DNA of 5,937 bases from Ruminococcus sp. GTDB taxonomy: Bacteria > Bacillota > Clostridia > Oscillospirales > Ruminococcaceae. The number at the start of each line of letters is the position of its first letter. The stretch's first letter is position 1. The notes beneath the pieces are model-generated. The model saw only the letters and a list, made by a program, of their open reading frames with translations, was not told where the DNA came from and searched no databases. Location: positions 1 through 5,937 of the forward strand of contig JAFYET010000245.1 in the NCBI GenBank assembly GCA_017544125.1, read 5' to 3'. The translations under genes and the position numbers were made by a program. Positions 4,646-5,937 of the stretch are shown here, in pieces.

Positions 4646-5407
4646 ATGATAAGACAAATTATTCAAATAGATGAGGAAAAATGCAATGGCTGCGGACTGT
4701 GTGCCGAGGCGTGCCACGAGGGGGCTATCGACATCATTGACGGCAAGGCAAAGCTTACGCGCGAGAATTTCTGTGACGGCTTTGGTGACTGCCTTCCTAA
4801 CTGCCCGACAGGTGCGATAACTTTTGAAAAGCGTGAAGCACCTGCATATGACGAGGCGGCTGTGAAGGCAAGTCAGCAGAAGAAAGAGGAGGAAAAAGCG
4901 ATGACCGAGAATGAAAAAAACATGATGAAGGAAATGGCTCACCACGCCGCAGGGCAGGGCTGCCCAGGTTCGAGATTTATGCAGCTGCATCCTGATGATG
5001 TGCAGGAGGAAGCTGCACCCGTATCAAGCGGCAGAGCCGTATCAAGGCTGAACCAGTGGCCGTGTCAGATAAAGCTTCTGCCCACAAACGCACCGTTTTA
5101 TGACGGCGCAAAGCTGCTTATCGCTGCCGACTGCACCGCCTACGCATACGCCAATATGCACGAGGATCTCATGAAAGGCAGGATAACCCTTATCGGCTGC
5201 CCAAAGCTTGACGATATAGACTACACCGAAAAGCTCACCGAGATAATCGCAGGCAACAACATCAAGAGCGTGACCATAGTTCGTATGGAGGTGCCCTGCT
5301 GCGGAGGTCTGCAAAGGGCTGCCGAAAACGCACTCAAAAACAGCGGCAAGTTTATCCCGTGGCAGGTAGTGACTATCTCCCGTGACGGGAGGGTGCTGGA
5401 GGAATAA
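4646..5407 (+). CDS. Two-domain iron-sulfur protein with N-terminal ferredoxin
   Basis: This 253-residue protein starts at 4646, where AGGAGG (4633-4638) lies 7 nt upstream; a longer in-frame extension back to 4325 runs through the divergent regulator gene and is rejected. Residues 5-60 are a bacterial-type ferredoxin with C13-x2-C16-x2-C19-x3-C23 and then C43-x5-C49-x3-C53-P. The second motif lacks one of its cysteines (F46 occupies the place), so one cluster should be [4Fe-4S] and the other may be [3Fe-4S] or absent. A charged linker (about 70-97) leads to a second domain with C106, C140, LIAADCTAYAYA (C163), LIGCPKLDD (C185) and EVPCCGG (C218, C219). The family sits beside CRP/FNR regulators, and often hybrid-cluster protein genes, in Clostridia. 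The likely role is electron transfer or redox stress response under the divergent regulator. Confidence 0.88.
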   Translation: MIRQIIQIDEEKCNGCGLCAEACHEGAIDIIDGKAKLTRENFCDGFGDCLPNCPTGAITFEKREAPAYDEAAVKASQQKKEEEKAMTENEKNMMKEMAHHAAGQGCPGSRFMQLHPDDVQEEAAPVSSGRAVSRLNQWPCQIKLLPTNAPFYDGAKLLIAADCTAYAYANMHEDLMKGRITLIGCPKLDDIDYTEKLTEIIAGNNIKSVTIVRMEVPCCGGLQRAAENALKNSGKFIPWQVVTISRDGRVLEE

Positions 5408-5427
5408 AAGGATAATCGCTATAAACA

Positions 5428-5496
5428 CTATCTCAAATTCGTGATCACAGCATAGCGCAGCCTATCATCACTTTTTTTCGGAGGTTTATTAGACAT
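5428..5496 (-). pseudogene. Short frame with perfect ribosome binding site, probable gene stub
   Basis: On the minus strand GGAGGT (5508-5503) is followed 6 nt later by ATG (5496) and 22 codons, MSNKPPKKSDDRLRYAVITN then LR and TAG. The start signal is as good as any in the window, and the charged, natural-looking sequence reads like the N-terminus of a longer protein, but the frame closes 21 nt before the end of the convergent ferredoxin gene. The SD overlaps the last codons of the upstream fragment (5501-5668), so the two were probably a coupled gene pair. A genuine 22-aa peptide is possible; a truncated gene is more likely. Confidence 0.4.
5441..5478 (+). terminator. Possible terminator of the ferredoxin gene
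   Basis: GTGAT (5441-5445) pairs with ATCAC (5467-5471), with an inner ATAG/CTAT pair (5452-5455 and 5462-5465), and seven T follow (5472-5478). The stem is broken and partly A/T, so termination may be weak. The same bases encode the stub peptide on the minus strand, so the T-run may only reflect its lysine codons. Confidence 0.35.
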
Positions 5497-5539
5497 TTAG
5501 TTACCTCCATTCCATCATATTACGGAAATAAGGATCTGC

Positions 5540-5595
5540 ACCATATCGTCCTTACAGACACTGTTTATCATAAGCTGTATTTGGTACGATATGGT
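5540..5595. repeat. 10-bp perfect inverted repeat, 36 bp apart
   Basis: ACCATATCGT (5540-5549) and its exact reverse complement (5586-5595) flank 36 bp. They lie inside the degraded minus-strand frame, one arm on each side of its inner stop. There is no T-run, so it is not a terminator. It might be a protein site pair, an RNA stem with a large loop, or chance. Confidence 0.5.
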
Positions 5596-5667
5596 TTCCG
5601 CTTTCATCACGCAGCTCATATAACGAATATAAGTCGCTTGACTCGTCTTCTCTTATAACAGTACCCA

Positions 5668-5696
5668 TTGACTTTTTCGGGCACAGATGATATAAT
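5668..5696 (+). promoter_or_regulatory. Strong promoter of the right-end membrane gene
   Basis: TTGACT (5668-5673), 17 bp and TATAAT (5691-5696) are near consensus. The start should lie near 5703, giving a leader of about 67 nt. The palindrome at 5706-5723 begins about 3 bp after this start. Confidence 0.85.
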
Positions 5697-5705
5697 ATAT
5701 TTATA

Positions 5706-5723
5706 GGTTAGCGTTGCCTAACC
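5706..5723. promoter_or_regulatory. GGTTAG-N6-CTAACC palindrome at the transcription start
   Basis: This perfect 6-bp inverted repeat with a 6-bp centre lies at about +3 to +20 of the predicted transcript, a typical repressor position. The half-site GGTTAG/CTAACC equals that of DtxR/IdeR iron-regulator boxes, but those have a 1-bp centre, so another protein or a variant site is equally possible. As RNA it would give only a 6-bp stem. Confidence 0.55.
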
Positions 5724-5769
5724 AAAGCTGATCTGCTAATCTACTGATTTAATATCACGAGGGGCAATC

Positions 5770-5937
5770 ATGGATAAAAAATATACACTGCAAGGAATAA
5801 TAGGCTGTGTTCTGTTCGGCATAGGTGACTGGCTGTTAGGGTTTGTTGATTCTGCAAAGGTAAACGGCGATGTGTTTTACTTTATCAGTGCAGGACACGG
5901 TGCTGAGTATCCGTCACTAAAAATAACCATTACGATA
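5770..5937 (+). CDS. Probable integral membrane protein (partial, 5' end)
   Basis: Fifty-six codons run from ATG at 5770 to the window edge without a stop. The SD is GAGGGG (5759-5764), 5 nt before the ATG. The N-terminus MDKKYTLQ is followed by GIIGCVLFGIGDWLLGFV (9-26), a clear first membrane helix with a G-D-W motif, then a loop VDSAKVNGD and a likely second hydrophobic start. The GIIGxxLFGxGDWLLG pattern recalls a family of multi-helix membrane proteins of unknown function in Firmicutes (DUF6796-like, from memory), but this is not secure. It has its own promoter and an operator-like palindrome, so it is separately regulated from the ferredoxin gene. Confidence 0.75.
   Translation, partial: MDKKYTLQGIIGCVLFGIGDWLLGFVDSAKVNGDVFYFISAGHGAEYPSLKITITI

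Larger units (their letters stand above)
5501..5707 (-). pseudogene. Degraded minus-strand gene fragment of unknown family
   Basis: One minus-strand frame is open from 5707 to a TAA at 5554-5552 and then continues in the same frame to a TAA at 5503-5501. It reads PINILYHLCPKKS, then MGTVIREDESSDLYSLYELR, then DESGNHIVPNTAYDKQCL, stop, then GRYGADPYFRNMMEWR, stop. The text on both sides of the inner stop looks coding, so a single C/A/G-to-T change could have broken the gene. No SD precedes the ATG at 5668, and the upstream part overlaps the promoter of the plus-strand gene at 5770, so the 5' end is probably lost. The second stop overlaps the SD of the next stub. I do not recognise the family. 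Confidence 0.45.

Overview
The window looks like a chromosomal segment of an anaerobic Clostridia-type Firmicute, most likely an Oscillospiraceae/Ruminococcus relative. This is inferred from strong AGGAGG-type ribosome binding sites, near-consensus TTGACA-17-TATAAT promoters, a clostridial-style CRP/FNR regulator divergent from a ferredoxin, and the gene families present. No rRNA, tRNA, CRISPR array or intact mobile element is visible.

Layout from left to right. (1) Positions 1-166 hold the first 14 codons of a minus-strand gene with a hydrophobic N-terminus, preceded by two different operator-like palindromes. (2) Positions 167-1498 (minus) encode a complete AAA_14/DUF4143 ATPase. Its promoter is near-perfect and carries two 17-bp direct repeats 33 bp apart. 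(3) Positions 1720-3071 (plus) form a two-gene unit, a HIT-family nucleotide-binding protein followed by a DUF5131 (phage Gp37/Gp68-like, three-Cys) protein. (4) Positions 3086-3693 (minus) hold a small 99-aa protein with its own terminator. Upstream of it lie a 3'-end remnant of sfsA and the tail of a second, unrecognised reading frame, so this is a gene graveyard with one survivor. (5) Positions 3694-3892 have no gene and carry an orphan plus-strand terminator-like hairpin. (6) Positions 3893-5407 hold a CRP/FNR-family regulator (minus) divergent from a ferredoxin-domain protein (plus). Their promoters overlap, and one CRP-shaped palindrome (TGTGG-N6-CCACA) lies exactly where a class II activator would sit for the ferredoxin gene. 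(7) Positions 5408-5769 have no intact gene but contain minus-strand coding debris with a perfect ribosome binding site, a 10-bp inverted repeat, and the promoter and operator of the next gene. (8) From 5770 to the window end is the start of a probable membrane protein.

The best-supported regulatory story is the regulator/ferredoxin pair. The geometry suggests that the regulator activates the ferredoxin gene and represses itself from one site. The other notable themes are several operator-like repeats at exact promoter positions, and two loci of decayed genes. I do not see a clear, complete, undescribed defence or mobile system. The least-understood elements are the HIT-DUF5131 pair, the 99-aa survivor gene, and the minus-strand debris at 5428-5707.
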